A stretch of 64,000 nt of DNA from Nitrospira defluvii (GTDB lineage: Bacteria > Nitrospirota > Nitrospiria > Nitrospirales > Nitrospiraceae). The notes under the pieces are model-generated. The model saw nothing but the letters and a program-made list of their open reading frames with translations, ran no database searches and had not been told where the DNA came from. The stretch is taken from NCBI RefSeq assembly GCF_905220995.1, contig NZ_CAJNBJ010000020.1, positions 1 to 64,000 of the forward strand, written 5' to 3'. Positions 1 to 8,835 of this stretch are shown here, piece after piece. How positions within the stretch are numbered: the first letter of the stretch is position 1; every line of letters starts with the position of its first letter. The translations under genes and the position numbers were made by a program.

Positions 1-37
1 CAATGATCTGTTCTTCCGTGTGCCGTTTTCGAGTCAT
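1..37 (-). CDS. IS3-family transposase OrfA, N-terminal fragment (runs off left edge)
   Basis: Twelve codons are visible from an ATG at 37 reading leftwards: MTRKRHTEEQII. This matches the start of IS3-family OrfA proteins, which bind the element ends through an N-terminal helix-turn-helix. A strong AGGAGG ribosome site lies just upstream on the minus strand (about 45-50). The rest of the gene lies outside the window. The start differs from the OrfA of the complete IS3 element at 51953-53202, so it belongs to another subgroup. Fairly sure despite the short length, because an IS3-type end follows at 91-112. Confidence 0.7.
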   Translation of the reverse strand, partial: MTRKRHTEEQII

Positions 38-112
38 GGGCCCCTCCTGTGGGCCCCATCTCAGCACAGTGGAACTTCCAAGCCAATGGTCTAGTTTTCG
101 GGGGGAAGGTCA
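1..112 (-). mobile_element. End of an IS3-family insertion sequence
   Basis: On the minus strand the element would begin at 112 with TGACCTTCCCCC, followed by the OrfA ribosome site and start at 37. The same terminal motif opens the complete IS3 element at 51953. The remainder and the other end lie left of the window, so the target duplication cannot be checked. The end stops 6 bp before the tniA start codon, so this insertion probably separated tniA from its own promoter and from the end of its transposon. Confidence 0.7.
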
Positions 113-118
113 GGGTGT

Positions 119-2293
119 ATGCAGCTCTATGCCAATAGGGTCATTGGATGGAAAGGAGAGAAAGATGGGCAACCACATCTAATCAAAGAACGCATTCTCT
201 ATATTTATCCAGACCAAACCGCATCGGTCATTAATCTCAATAAGAAACGACCTCTCCCAATCCGTACACCGCTTAAATACCTCTATGACGCATTCGTTAA
301 CGAAGACCTGGTCTTGGTTGAGGAAGATCCCTACACCGAACAATATCGGGACGAGGCTACGCTTTCCGAGAATGACAAAGCATTCAGAAGCCATGTATGG
401 GACAAACTTGAGCTTTTTCTAACCAAGCATTACCTCGCACTCCTTGAACTTCGCACTCGTGGCGCAATTGTCCTTGAAATTATCAAGAGTACGGGTTGGA
501 CGAAGGAAACCGTTTACAAATATCTGCGGCGGTACTGGCTGACAGGACAAACGAAGAACGCTTTTCTTCCCGGTTACCATCGCTGCGGTGGCCGAGGTGG
601 GAGGCGACTCGTATACGACAGTCGTCCAGGGCCAGAGCGTAGAAACAAGCAACTGGGATGGACCGCCGGCAATGGCGTTGCCGTCAACGAAGATATCCGC
701 AAACGACTGACTGAAGGAATTAAGGAGTTTCACCTTAAACAGAAGCTCCCTTTTGCCCAAGCCGTGAAGAAGACAATCCAATCGCGCTTTTGTGATGATT
801 TCGAAATGAAGAACGGGATTGTCATCCCGAAGTTATGGGCTCCAGATTCACTACCTAGCGAACGACAAGCTCGCTATCTCTTTAAGCGGGATTTCCAGAA
901 TCCGACTCAAGTACTGACAGCGCTAACGAGTGAGAAGCTTTTCCTTCGCAACCACAGAGCCCTGCTTGGCGAGTCACTTAGCATGGTAGAGGGACCGGGA
1001 TCGCTGTATCACATCGATGCCACGGTCGGTGACGTCTATCTGAGAAGTGAGCTGGATCGCAATCGTCTGATAGGGCGTCCGGTGATTTATTTAGTTGTCG
1101 ACGTGTTTTCCCGAATGATCGTGGGATTTGCCGTCCTGCTTGAAGGACCCAGCTGGATGGGAGCCATGCAGGCTTTGTTTCAAGCCTTTTCCAATAAACA
1201 GAGATTTTGCGCCGGATTAGGAATCACGATTACACCCAATCAATGGCCCTGCGAAGGCCTTCCAGATGCGATCCTCGCCGATGGCGGTGAACTACTTGGT
1301 CATGATGCGGACAGTCTCACCGCGCTAGGAATCCAGATCCATCAGGCCGCAGCCTGGCGCCCTGACTGGAAACCACTCGTGGAGCGGTATTTTGGACTAC
1401 TCAACACACATATCGAATGGATCCCTGGAAAGCTACATAAACGCCAACCGGGCGAGCATGACTGTCGCTTGGATGGCGTCCTGACGCCTCGCATGTTTCG
1501 ACAACTCCTGACATGGATCATTTTGAAGCACAACAATAGTGTCCTCCTGAAACACTATGCCCTCTCAAAAGAGATGATCGCAGATAAAGTCAAACGCTAT
1601 CCGTCTGTACTGTGGGAGTGGGGGGTGAGCCAATCCTTAAGTGAACTCCGCTGGAAGCCAGAACCGCTGGTTCAGGCGACGTTACTACCCAGGGACAAGG
1701 CTACAGTCACCAGGAAAGGGATACGCTTTAAACATCTTTACTACACGTGTTCATTAGCCGAAAGCGAACAATGGTTTGTCCGCGCGGGCCAAAAGACCTG
1801 GAGCATAGATGTCGCCTACTATCCACCCGACGACTCGGTCCTCTACCTTCGGCTGGAAGATGGATCACGACTTGTTCCTTGCACACTGGTTGATCGCATC
1901 AACGAGCTAAGTTGGGTGGGACAAGATTGGTACGACGTCGAAGATCACTTTACCCTGCGGAACATTGAGAATCTCGACGAGAAGTATACAGCCGCACATT
2001 CCACCCTCACATTTGATGTTCAGGAAGCTGCCCTCATAAAACAGGCCAAAGAAGAACTTGCTCAAGCTGTCACTCCGACATCCAAGTCCTCCCAACTCAA
2101 GGGCATCGCCGACAATTACAAAAAGGAACGAGAACAGGAACAACAAATCAATCCTCCCGTTCCCAAGCGTGTGAAACCACCACTTCCTCCACCACAGGTC
2201 TCGGTTGATGATGAATATATTCCCGATGCGTTGCCATTCGCTTTGTTGCAGGAAGCACAAGCCGAACTGACATCCAAAATCACATCTCACTGA
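119..2293 (+). CDS. tniA: Tn7/Tn5053-like transposase, TniA/TnsB family
   Basis: DDE integrase-fold transposase that cuts and joins the 3' ends of a Tn7/Tn5053-type transposon. The catalytic triad is readable: D299 (in LYHIDATVGD), D388 (in ILADGGE) and E422 (in PLVERYFGLL), with the 34-residue D-to-E spacing usual for the family. The N-terminal third carries DNA-binding helices. The C-terminal tail (about 640-724) is proline- and charge-rich, as expected for the TniB/TnsC contact region. At 724 aa it is a normal TnsB length. No TnsA-type endonuclease gene is in the window, so co-integrate (replicative) transposition is possible. The start sits only 7 bp after an IS3 end; GGAAGG in that IS end may act as ribosome site, so the native start could lie further upstream and be lost. 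Confidence 0.9.
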   Translation: MQLYANRVIGWKGEKDGQPHLIKERILYIYPDQTASVINLNKKRPLPIRTPLKYLYDAFVNEDLVLVEEDPYTEQYRDEATLSENDKAFRSHVWDKLELFLTKHYLALLELRTRGAIVLEIIKSTGWTKETVYKYLRRYWLTGQTKNAFLPGYHRCGGRGGRRLVYDSRPGPERRNKQLGWTAGNGVAVNEDIRKRLTEGIKEFHLKQKLPFAQAVKKTIQSRFCDDFEMKNGIVIPKLWAPDSLPSERQARYLFKRDFQNPTQVLTALTSEKLFLRNHRALLGESLSMVEGPGSLYHIDATVGDVYLRSELDRNRLIGRPVIYLVVDVFSRMIVGFAVLLEGPSWMGAMQALFQAFSNKQRFCAGLGITITPNQWPCEGLPDAILADGGELLGHDADSLTALGIQIHQAAAWRPDWKPLVERYFGLLNTHIEWIPGKLHKRQPGEHDCRLDGVLTPRMFRQLLTWIILKHNNSVLLKHYALSKEMIADKVKRYPSVLWEWGVSQSLSELRWKPEPLVQATLLPRDKATVTRKGIRFKHLYYTCSLAESEQWFVRAGQKTWSIDVAYYPPDDSVLYLRLEDGSRLVPCTLVDRINELSWVGQDWYDVEDHFTLRNIENLDEKYTAAHSTLTFDVQEAALIKQAKEELAQAVTPTSKSSQLKGIADNYKKEREQEQQINPPVPKRVKPPLPPPQVSVDDEYIPDALPFALLQEAQAELTSKITSH

Positions 2294-2304
2294 GAAGAGG
2301 ATTT

Positions 2305-3846
2305 ATGGAGCCCACACCTAACTCCGTACCTTTCGCACCATCGCTCCTCCGGCTTGGAAGGATCCAGAAGGCCGACTACGTTGAGCAGGTTATATGGTCC
2401 TATAGACAAGTCCCCACTATTGAAACATTAGGCACAACGTTGAGCAGAAAAGAGGTGGCTGTGCGCCTCGCCCAACGGCCACCGTTTAAAGAAGACATGC
2501 GCAGGGCCGACCCACACGACCGCCTTGAGATGGTTCAAGCTGCGATGCTCGAGTGGTTTGAGCCACTCCCCTTTCATCTTGATCTCCACGAATCCATTTC
2601 GCGAGCTATTCGGGGAGGCCTCTCGCAGCGCAATCCCTTCACACCCGGATATTACCGTGACAACAGAGTGCAAATTGATCGCTTTTGGTCGCCGCCTCGA
2701 ACCTTTCAGAGATCTAGCGCACTCGGCTTTCAACTAACCGGGATTAGCGGCGGTGGGAAGACTTCGGCTATTGAGCGAGATTTATCGCTCTACCCTCAGT
2801 GGATCCAACATACCGAATATAAAAGCCAGCCATTTCGCTTTGACCAACTCACATGGCTTCATCTCGAATGCCCATATGACGTGTCGGTTCGTGGTCTGTG
2901 CGTCAATTTTCTTCAGGCTGTTGATGCCATCTTCAGGCCAGAAAAAACCGAGGAGAGTTACCTGTACCTCTACAACCGGAACAATCGCGCCAGTGTCGAT
3001 ACCCTGATTCCCTCAATCGCCGCGATCGCCGCGAACCATTGTCTCGGTCTACTTGTGATCGACGAGATTCAACGGCTCGCTTTGGCAAAAAGCGGTGGCG
3101 CTGAACGCATGTTGGCTTTCTTTGTACAGCTTGTAAACACAATCGGAGTTCCTGTGATTCTTGTCGGAACATGGAAGGCCCGAGCGATTCTCGCAAAGGA
3201 ATTCATTCAAATCCGTCGAGGAAGTGGGCAGGGTGAGAAGGAATGGGATCGTATGCAGAAAGGCAGTGAAAACTGGTCGCACTTCATTAATGCAATGTGG
3301 GCCTTTCAGTTCGTCAGGCATCCGGTCGAGTTGACCCCTGAATTGAGCGACACTCTGTACGATGAAACACAAGGCATCACGGATTATGCAATCAAAGTGT
3401 TTTGCATGGCGCAATGGCGTGCGATTTCTACAGGGCGAGAGCGAATCAGTCCAGCCATGATTCGGTCTGTCGCGAAAGATGGCCTCAAAAGTGCCCAAAA
3501 TGTCCTCAAAGCACTCCGAGAGGGCAAAAGTACCGCTGTGATTGGGCAGCTGGAGGATGTACTCCCTCCAGAAATACTGCAGACTCTCGAGAAAGAAGCG
3601 AAGACCCTGGCAAAGAGTAGGCAGGCTAGCGCCCCCAAGAATACATCCACCACACAGAATCCACCCGAACCACTTTCCTCCTCCATGGCAAATCCCCCAG
3701 GGAAAGTACGCTTAACCGCTTCAGAAAACCCAACACAAGATGCAAGTCCCTCCCTGGCAGGCATTATTGAGGCGGCAACCTTGCACGGCCACACTCCTGC
3801 CCAGGCGTTAGCCAATTCGAATCTCGGAGCCGCACTTCCCATCTAA
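2305..3846 (+). CDS. tniB: AAA+ transposition regulator, TniB/TnsC family
   Basis: AAA+ ATPase that links target selection to the transposase. A Walker A motif (GISGGGKTS, about residues 147-155) and a Walker B (LLVIDEIQRL, about 249-258) are clear. At 513 aa it is closer to Tn7 TnsC than to the roughly 300-aa TniB of Tn5053; the extra length is mostly a low-complexity Pro/Ser/Thr-rich tail after about residue 420. It starts 11 bp after tniA with an AGAGGA ribosome site and is followed by two tniQ genes, the usual B-C-D order. By family knowledge it forms ATP-dependent filaments on target DNA and is recruited by TniQ/TnsD. Confidence 0.88.
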   Translation: MEPTPNSVPFAPSLLRLGRIQKADYVEQVIWSYRQVPTIETLGTTLSRKEVAVRLAQRPPFKEDMRRADPHDRLEMVQAAMLEWFEPLPFHLDLHESISRAIRGGLSQRNPFTPGYYRDNRVQIDRFWSPPRTFQRSSALGFQLTGISGGGKTSAIERDLSLYPQWIQHTEYKSQPFRFDQLTWLHLECPYDVSVRGLCVNFLQAVDAIFRPEKTEESYLYLYNRNNRASVDTLIPSIAAIAANHCLGLLVIDEIQRLALAKSGGAERMLAFFVQLVNTIGVPVILVGTWKARAILAKEFIQIRRGSGQGEKEWDRMQKGSENWSHFINAMWAFQFVRHPVELTPELSDTLYDETQGITDYAIKVFCMAQWRAISTGRERISPAMIRSVAKDGLKSAQNVLKALREGKSTAVIGQLEDVLPPEILQTLEKEAKTLAKSRQASAPKNTSTTQNPPEPLSSSMANPPGKVRLTASENPTQDASPSLAGIIEAATLHGHTPAQALANSNLGAALPI

Positions 3847-3865
3847 GTGAGTAACGGAGCACACC

Positions 3866-4666
3866 ATGCCAGGCATGAGAACTTTTGTACGATCTCTACC
3901 AACCCTTTTCCCTGATGAACTTGTCGCAAGTATGTGTGCACGACTGATCGACCGGCTTCGCGTGGATGGCTTGGTCGTGTTCAGAACACTGTTCGGGGTA
4001 CCGTATCCCCGCATCTCGTGGGACTTACCTCGTTACCTCGACCACCTGGGGAACATCCTGCCCTCCCATTATGAGTTGGATTACTACGATCTCCTTGAGC
4101 AACATACCCTCTTTCCCTTCTTTCGCATCTTTACCCCCTCCGTCATGCTGCCGACGTTCGGGGTAAATTCCCACAGACCAGATCTTCTCCACCCTGATCA
4201 GGCTGCTCGACATGTGCCAACCGTGCTTCGCTACTGCCCGTCATGCGCCGACAACGACCGTCTGCTTCACGGTGAGCGATACTGGCATCGCAGTCACCAA
4301 CTACCGGGCGTATATGTATGTGTCAGACACGAAATGTTCTTAGAACCGACAACCATTGAATTGTGGTGCCTGTCCGGACCTGAATGCGAGAAGGCTAGTG
4401 CTGAACGTGTCCTTTACGGAGGGCAGGGGCGACTCATTAATCCTAGCTTAACAGATCATCTGGAAATGTTGCGCATCGCACGAATCATGGTCGAATTGCT
4501 TAACCCTCAGACTGCACCCACCATCATTAAAGAATATGGCCGCCAGCGTTTGGTTCATCTGAGTATCGAAGCCTACCGACTCAATTTGGGGGATTTTGTA
4601 CCTCCCCAGAGACGAGTGATCCCCGAGAGCTTTATTGGACAGGCATGGACTCAGCATCTCGGATAA
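3866..4666 (+). CDS. tniQ: TniQ-family target-selection protein, short form
   Basis: A 266-aa TniQ-domain protein. The N-terminus has the typical FPDELVASMCARL motif and the centre a zinc-finger block: CPSC, then YWHRSHQLPGVYVC, then H (about residues 124-155). TniQ proteins bind the target or attachment site and recruit the AAA+ regulator. It lacks the long C-terminal DNA-binding region of TnsD. The start is supported by GGAG 7 bp upstream. It lies 19 bp after tniB and directly before a longer TniQ/TnsD gene, so the module has two targeting subunits; they may direct different pathways or act together. Confidence 0.85.
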   Translation: MPGMRTFVRSLPTLFPDELVASMCARLIDRLRVDGLVVFRTLFGVPYPRISWDLPRYLDHLGNILPSHYELDYYDLLEQHTLFPFFRIFTPSVMLPTFGVNSHRPDLLHPDQAARHVPTVLRYCPSCADNDRLLHGERYWHRSHQLPGVYVCVRHEMFLEPTTIELWCLSGPECEKASAERVLYGGQGRLINPSLTDHLEMLRIARIMVELLNPQTAPTIIKEYGRQRLVHLSIEAYRLNLGDFVPPQRRVIPESFIGQAWTQHLG

Positions 4667-4670
4667 CGTC

Positions 4671-6434
4671 ATGCTCCCAGCAATTCCTCATCCGTATCCT
4701 GACGAGCTCCTGTATAGCCTACTCGGACGATATGCCCAACGGCTGCGAATTCATTCCAGCTCGTCCTTTCTGAATCATCTTTTTGGGACTCCACAGCTTC
4801 ACACATCGATTCATTGCCCAACCCACCTCGACCGACTGGCAGAGCGTCTACGCGGCTCGCTCTGCTTGACCGGGGAAGAAATCATTAATCGCCTCACGCT
4901 CTTTCCGTACTATCAACCTTTTCTCGAGTTCAATCGCGCTCAGCGAGTCGTTACAGCGATGAAATCAGCGGACACTCGCGTACCTGGAAATAAGTTATTG
5001 GGACAGAGGAGGGGAAGCACATCGCTTCGAGAACATCTGATGTTCTGTCCCTCTTGCACACAGGAAGCGCGCAAAGAATTTGGTGAATGTTATTGGCATC
5101 GTGTCCATCAAATTCCGGGTCTCGAAGTCTGTCCTATCCATGAAGTTTGGTTAGAGAAAAGTACCGCTCCGGCACAAGCACTTGGAGGGTGGCACACTTT
5201 TGTCCCTGCAGAAAATGTTATCGACGATACGACGCCGAAGCCACTTCGTGCCTCTGAACCTGGGCACGAAGCTATGCGACAACTGGCACACGATGCGGCG
5301 TGGCTTCTAAACCAAACCTCCCTCCCCTCAAACCCTGTCACGCTGTGGAAGCGATATCGATACCTGCTCAGAGAACAAGGACTCTGCAGCTATCGAGGGA
5401 AAGTGGCGATCAAGAAATTGCTGGCTCTGTATTATCGCCAGTGCCCGTCTACCCTCCTTGCTCGCATCGAAGGACAGACAGGACGACTGACGTCGGGTCG
5501 AGGGGTTCTGAGCCTTGTTCGAAAACCCAGGACGGGGTTACCGGCGCTCTACCACCTCCTCATGATGCAGTGCCTGGGTAAGACAGCCGAAGCATTCTTC
5601 GAGATACCAGAAGAACCCGCAGACTTTGGGAGTGGCCCATGGCCATGCCTCAATACACTCGCCCAGCACTATCGACACTTAGTCGTGACTAACATCTCAG
5701 TCCACATCCAGAAGGATAGTGGACGACCCGTGGCGAGATTTGCCTGCGAATGCGGGTTTGCATATGTACGAGTCGGCCCTGACTGGGGACCACTCGCCCA
5801 ATTTAGTTATACCCGTGTCGAGCAATATGGCCCTTTCTGGGATCGGAAGTTTACACGTCTCTGGTCAGCACCGAATCTTACGCTGCCATTCATCTCGCAA
5901 GTCGTGGGGATTGCGGAAAAGAATCTGTCCATGCATGCAGCCCGTCTTCACCTCCCGGTATGGAGAAGAGAGCATGGGCGAGCAGCGATACCGAGTCGCA
6001 AGCGCACCTGGCGTGGACATGTCCAACAGCCTACAATAACAACCGTCTTGTCCGCTCGGGAACAATGGACTACGCTCTGCCTTCTGGAGTCTCTCTCAGG
6101 TGCTCCGAGGCGAGAAGAACGCCGACTCTACCACTGGCTGTTTCGACATGATCGTGACTGGCTCATCGTTCAACCTCATCGTTCGAGAATCTCTCGTCGG
6201 GCTGGATCACACACGCAGGTCGACTGGAATGAAAGAGATCAGTTTCTTGCGCAGGTTATTGAAAGACAGATGGCACCCTTGATTCCAGCTCTGACAGGGT
6301 GTCACCGCATCTCAATGAACAAGCTCATTAAACAATCCGGATACCGACACCTCATCCAACCTAATTTACACCGCCTTCCCGCGACTCGTGCCACACTCAA
6401 TCGAATTGTCACCTCTCATATGCCAGAAGACTAG
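4671..6434 (+). CDS. TniQ/TnsD-like target-selection protein, long form
   Basis: A 587-aa TniQ/TnsD family protein. Near the N-terminus it repeats the PYPDELLYSLLGRYAQRL motif and a zinc finger (CPSC, YWHRVHQIPGLEVC, H at about residues 126-158). A second cysteine cluster (FACECGF, about 358-364) and a long C-terminal region resemble the part of TnsD that recognises a fixed attachment site. I chose the ATG at 4671 because the open frame upstream overlaps the preceding gene and only offers a TTG at 4635. Together with the short TniQ it gives a B-C-Q-D module. Confidence 0.83.
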   Translation: MLPAIPHPYPDELLYSLLGRYAQRLRIHSSSSFLNHLFGTPQLHTSIHCPTHLDRLAERLRGSLCLTGEEIINRLTLFPYYQPFLEFNRAQRVVTAMKSADTRVPGNKLLGQRRGSTSLREHLMFCPSCTQEARKEFGECYWHRVHQIPGLEVCPIHEVWLEKSTAPAQALGGWHTFVPAENVIDDTTPKPLRASEPGHEAMRQLAHDAAWLLNQTSLPSNPVTLWKRYRYLLREQGLCSYRGKVAIKKLLALYYRQCPSTLLARIEGQTGRLTSGRGVLSLVRKPRTGLPALYHLLMMQCLGKTAEAFFEIPEEPADFGSGPWPCLNTLAQHYRHLVVTNISVHIQKDSGRPVARFACECGFAYVRVGPDWGPLAQFSYTRVEQYGPFWDRKFTRLWSAPNLTLPFISQVVGIAEKNLSMHAARLHLPVWRREHGRAAIPSRKRTWRGHVQQPTITTVLSAREQWTTLCLLESLSGAPRREERRLYHWLFRHDRDWLIVQPHRSRISRRAGSHTQVDWNERDQFLAQVIERQMAPLIPALTGCHRISMNKLIKQSGYRHLIQPNLHRLPATRATLNRIVTSHMPED

Positions 6435-6452
6435 AAACGAACGGAGGATTGA

Positions 6453-6992
6453 ATGACGATGGGTATGATGCAGGGGTATCGCCAAGCAGTGCAAAAGTTT
6501 AGTGGCATCAAGGAACTCACTAACGAGGCCATGCAAGACTGGCTCGACAGCGTCTTGCCTACGTTGCCTCCACGGACGCAGCAAATATTCGTCGACGAGA
6601 TCTTCTTTCTGACAACAGGATTGCCGCCAATGTACGCGGACAGTGAGCACCCTCAGCCGGCGAAAAGCGGCAGAGTAGCGCGTGCCAAAACCACAAAAAC
6701 GAGGAACAACCCGCAAGCGACACAGGACGCCTTTGATCTACAGCAGCGGGCTAGTGATGTATTGGGTGGCCAAGACGCCGCGACGGCATGGCTGACCCGC
6801 AAGCATCGGGCGCTCAAGAACAAAACTCCGCTTTCTATCCTTGGTACCACGGCCGGAAACGCTCGCGTGGAGCAGCTCTTGAAGAGGACTAAACTATCTC
6901 CACTTCCCGGAGAGACGCCACTTCAGAAAAAGGAAACTGTTGTCAGTCGAAAAGCTCGCGTCGCGAGCACGATCCGGAAAGCGACAGATTGA
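6453..6992 (+). CDS. MbcA/ParS/Xre-type antitoxin-domain protein
   Basis: A 179-aa protein with GGAGG 6 bp before its ATG, directly after the TniQ/TnsD gene. Residues about 95-145 (ASDVLGG, AATAWLTRKHRALKNKTPL, T..GN..VEQLL) fit the toxin-binding domain of Xre/MbcA/ParS antitoxins (DUF2384), whose partners are RES-domain NAD-consuming toxins. The N-terminal half is predicted helical and lacks an obvious HTH. The tail is Lys/Arg-rich. No RES toxin is found next to it in either strand, so it is an orphan antitoxin-like protein or has a different role, for example as a small subunit of the transposition module. Domain call moderately sure; function open. Confidence 0.65.
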   Translation: MTMGMMQGYRQAVQKFSGIKELTNEAMQDWLDSVLPTLPPRTQQIFVDEIFFLTTGLPPMYADSEHPQPAKSGRVARAKTTKTRNNPQATQDAFDLQQRASDVLGGQDAATAWLTRKHRALKNKTPLSILGTTAGNARVEQLLKRTKLSPLPGETPLQKKETVVSRKARVASTIRKATD

Positions 6993-7111
6993 GGCTGGAT
7001 AGTTGATCAACCTATGGAGCAGCGTCATTCGGACGATCCTGTGTATGTCTCTGGATTCCATTCGGTCTGGCGAGAGAGGTCTCATCCCACAAGAATGAAG
7101 AGTTCATTGAG

Positions 7112-7297
7112 ATGAGTAGACAACTGGACAGCCCTTGTAGCATTACTCCGGCCATTATTCATGTCCACCTCTCCGCTGAGCCCATTTCACCCCAAAAGCA
7201 GGAACAGGTACGCCAAGAGGTCCAGGAGATCTTGAAGCGGCGTCAACACTACGTGGATCTGGCTCGTGGACAACTCAGTTTTGATTATTGGATATGA
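7112..7297 (+). CDS. Small hypothetical protein
   Basis: A 61-aa frame with a plausible helical segment (KQEQVRQEVQEILKRRQHYVDLARG). The ribosome site is weak. It faces the convergent minus-strand gene at 7306, leaving only 8 bp between the stops. No family recognised. It may be real because the coding spacing is tidy, or chance. Confidence 0.35.
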   Translation: MSRQLDSPCSITPAIIHVHLSAEPISPQKQEQVRQEVQEILKRRQHYVDLARGQLSFDYWI

Positions 7298-7305
7298 GCA
7301 GTGGG

Positions 7306-7545
7306 TCAGGCAAGGCCGTAAGGCTTCTTGGTTTCGATAAAGGCGATCTTTTCCAAGGATGGCACTGAGATTGGGGGGATCTCAGCTGAGACGAACTTGG
7401 TGCTGATCTGGTCAATTTCCGCGGCGCCGGCCTGTTCCAGCGCGAAGAGAATCTCCTGAAGTGTGTGGTCAGCTCGTGGTTCAAGTACCACATGGAGCCG
7501 AGAGGGAGATTCTTTCCCTTGAGGGGTTTCGCTCATGAGAGACAT
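7306..7545 (-). CDS. Small protein, possibly inhibitor-I9/propeptide-like fold
   Basis: A 79-aa acidic protein. The pattern LHVVLEP, L..IL..LE.AGA, F..AEIP, SLEKIAFIE resembles the beta-alpha-beta repeat of subtilisin propeptide/I9-type domains. This is judged from pattern only and not proven. It lies 87 bp downstream of the PIN-domain gene on the same strand and may be co-transcribed. Two start codons (7545 and 7536) are possible. No protease is encoded nearby, so if the fold is right it may be an adaptor domain. Confidence 0.5.
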   Translation of the reverse strand: MSLMSETPQGKESPSRLHVVLEPRADHTLQEILFALEQAGAAEIDQISTKFVSAEIPPISVPSLEKIAFIETKKPYGLA

Positions 7546-7632
7546 TCTATCCCAACAGGCACATTCGGATGAGTGAAAGAGAGAACGCTCCTTGCAGAAT
7601 CACCACTTCCAGATTGCTAATATGAAGCACTA

Positions 7633-8724
7633 TTATGCTGGCACAATTGCCCAGCGACCATCCCCGAAGGCAATAAAGCGAGAATCTTGACGCAAGACCC
7701 TAGTGAGGTAGCCCATCGTGCTCTTTGCTCTCGAAGAGTACCCATAGGATCTCACTTTTGCTTCGATTTCTTGAATCGTTATTGGTGTCCCTGCTTCCAG
7801 GCAAGCCGAAACAGCATACTGTTTGAGTGTGATCCTTTTGCGGGGCTTCAGTCGCGCGTTCGCTGCATTCCACGACTGAATGGCCTTCTCTTTCTCGATG
7901 TTCAGTGCGTGGACAAGCTGAAGAACTGCTGGTCCTACCGTGTCGAACAGAGGTTTAAGTTGCTGACAGGCGTTGACCCAGAAATCACGAATAGCGCTTC
8001 GGATTCCAGGGTGCAAGACAGCCACGAGCCCGCCGATAACAAGAAGCAATTTTGCCCAATCCGGCAGCTGTGCAACACCTCTCGCTAGACCCGCAAATAG
8101 CTCCATGGCACCCTGTAGACTTGCAGCCCCGATCGTTGCACCGCATACCAGGAAACTGACCTCGACAGTCTTGGAACGCGCGTAATCGCGAAGATGGATG
8201 ATCACATCAAACCCAACTGTGGGGGCCCCCATCGCAGCGATGTCCTTATCTAGGCTCAGCACAGCAGCAGCATCGGTAGAATGATAGAGATAGATGTAAG
8301 GGAGATCGTTTGGGTCACGTGCAGAATCAGCTCCCATGGCAAGTGAGCTTCTTCGATCGTCCTCCGCAACATAATGAAGAAACGGTTGGTAAGAGTCCCA
8401 CTCTTCGCGAAGCTGCGCTTCTGCAATATTCTCACGTACTGCGATCAAGGGGATTTTCTCACAGACCTCCTGACGGAGTGTCACGGGAGCAATTGCCAGG
8501 ATCGTTCCGGATGCCAGCACTTCCTTGAAAGCAGTTCTGGCCGATGGCTCCTTGCGCTTTTTCACGAGCCAAATGAGGTCGCCGAGTAAGAAGCTCGCAT
8601 CGATAACAAGTCTCAGCTGCTGCAATCCACGTACAAATGGAGATAGCCCAGGAGAACGCTCGATGAGAATTCTCAATGAGGAAAGATGATCAGGAGGGAC
8701 ATGTGGCAAAGTAAGAGCTCCCAT
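7633..8724 (-). CDS. PIN-domain nuclease-like, transmembrane and winged-helix protein
   Basis: A 363-aa protein with an unusual order. Residues about 38-170 look like a PIN ribonuclease domain (VIDASFLLGDL with the first Asp; later D in LSLDKDIAAMG). Two hydrophobic stretches follow (about 190-210 and 225-245, the latter LLLVIGGLVAVL). The C-terminal 80 residues resemble a winged helix of HARE-HTH type (ITLKQYAVSACLEAG, KSTMGYLTRVLRQD). The architecture suggests a membrane-tethered RNA/DNA nuclease with a nucleic-acid sensor. It lies beside the type I restriction operon, which points to defence. It is not a small VapC toxin: it is far longer and has no antitoxin beside it. Confidence 0.6.
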   Translation of the reverse strand: MGALTLPHVPPDHLSSLRILIERSPGLSPFVRGLQQLRLVIDASFLLGDLIWLVKKRKEPSARTAFKEVLASGTILAIAPVTLRQEVCEKIPLIAVRENIAEAQLREEWDSYQPFLHYVAEDDRRSSLAMGADSARDPNDLPYIYLYHSTDAAAVLSLDKDIAAMGAPTVGFDVIIHLRDYARSKTVEVSFLVCGATIGAASLQGAMELFAGLARGVAQLPDWAKLLLVIGGLVAVLHPGIRSAIRDFWVNACQQLKPLFDTVGPAVLQLVHALNIEKEKAIQSWNAANARLKPRKRITLKQYAVSACLEAGTPITIQEIEAKVRSYGYSSRAKSTMGYLTRVLRQDSRFIAFGDGRWAIVPA

Positions 8725-8835
8725 GACATCAGATAATGAGGTACTTCTTGGTTTCCTGAATCAATTCATCATCCTCTCTCGATGTCGGCAGATCCAACAT
8801 AACGGAAACTCCCCTCAGTCACACATGAACCGCAG

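Noticed and set aside
7633-8724. VapC toxin
   Set aside because: The protein is almost three times the usual length and has no antitoxin partner.
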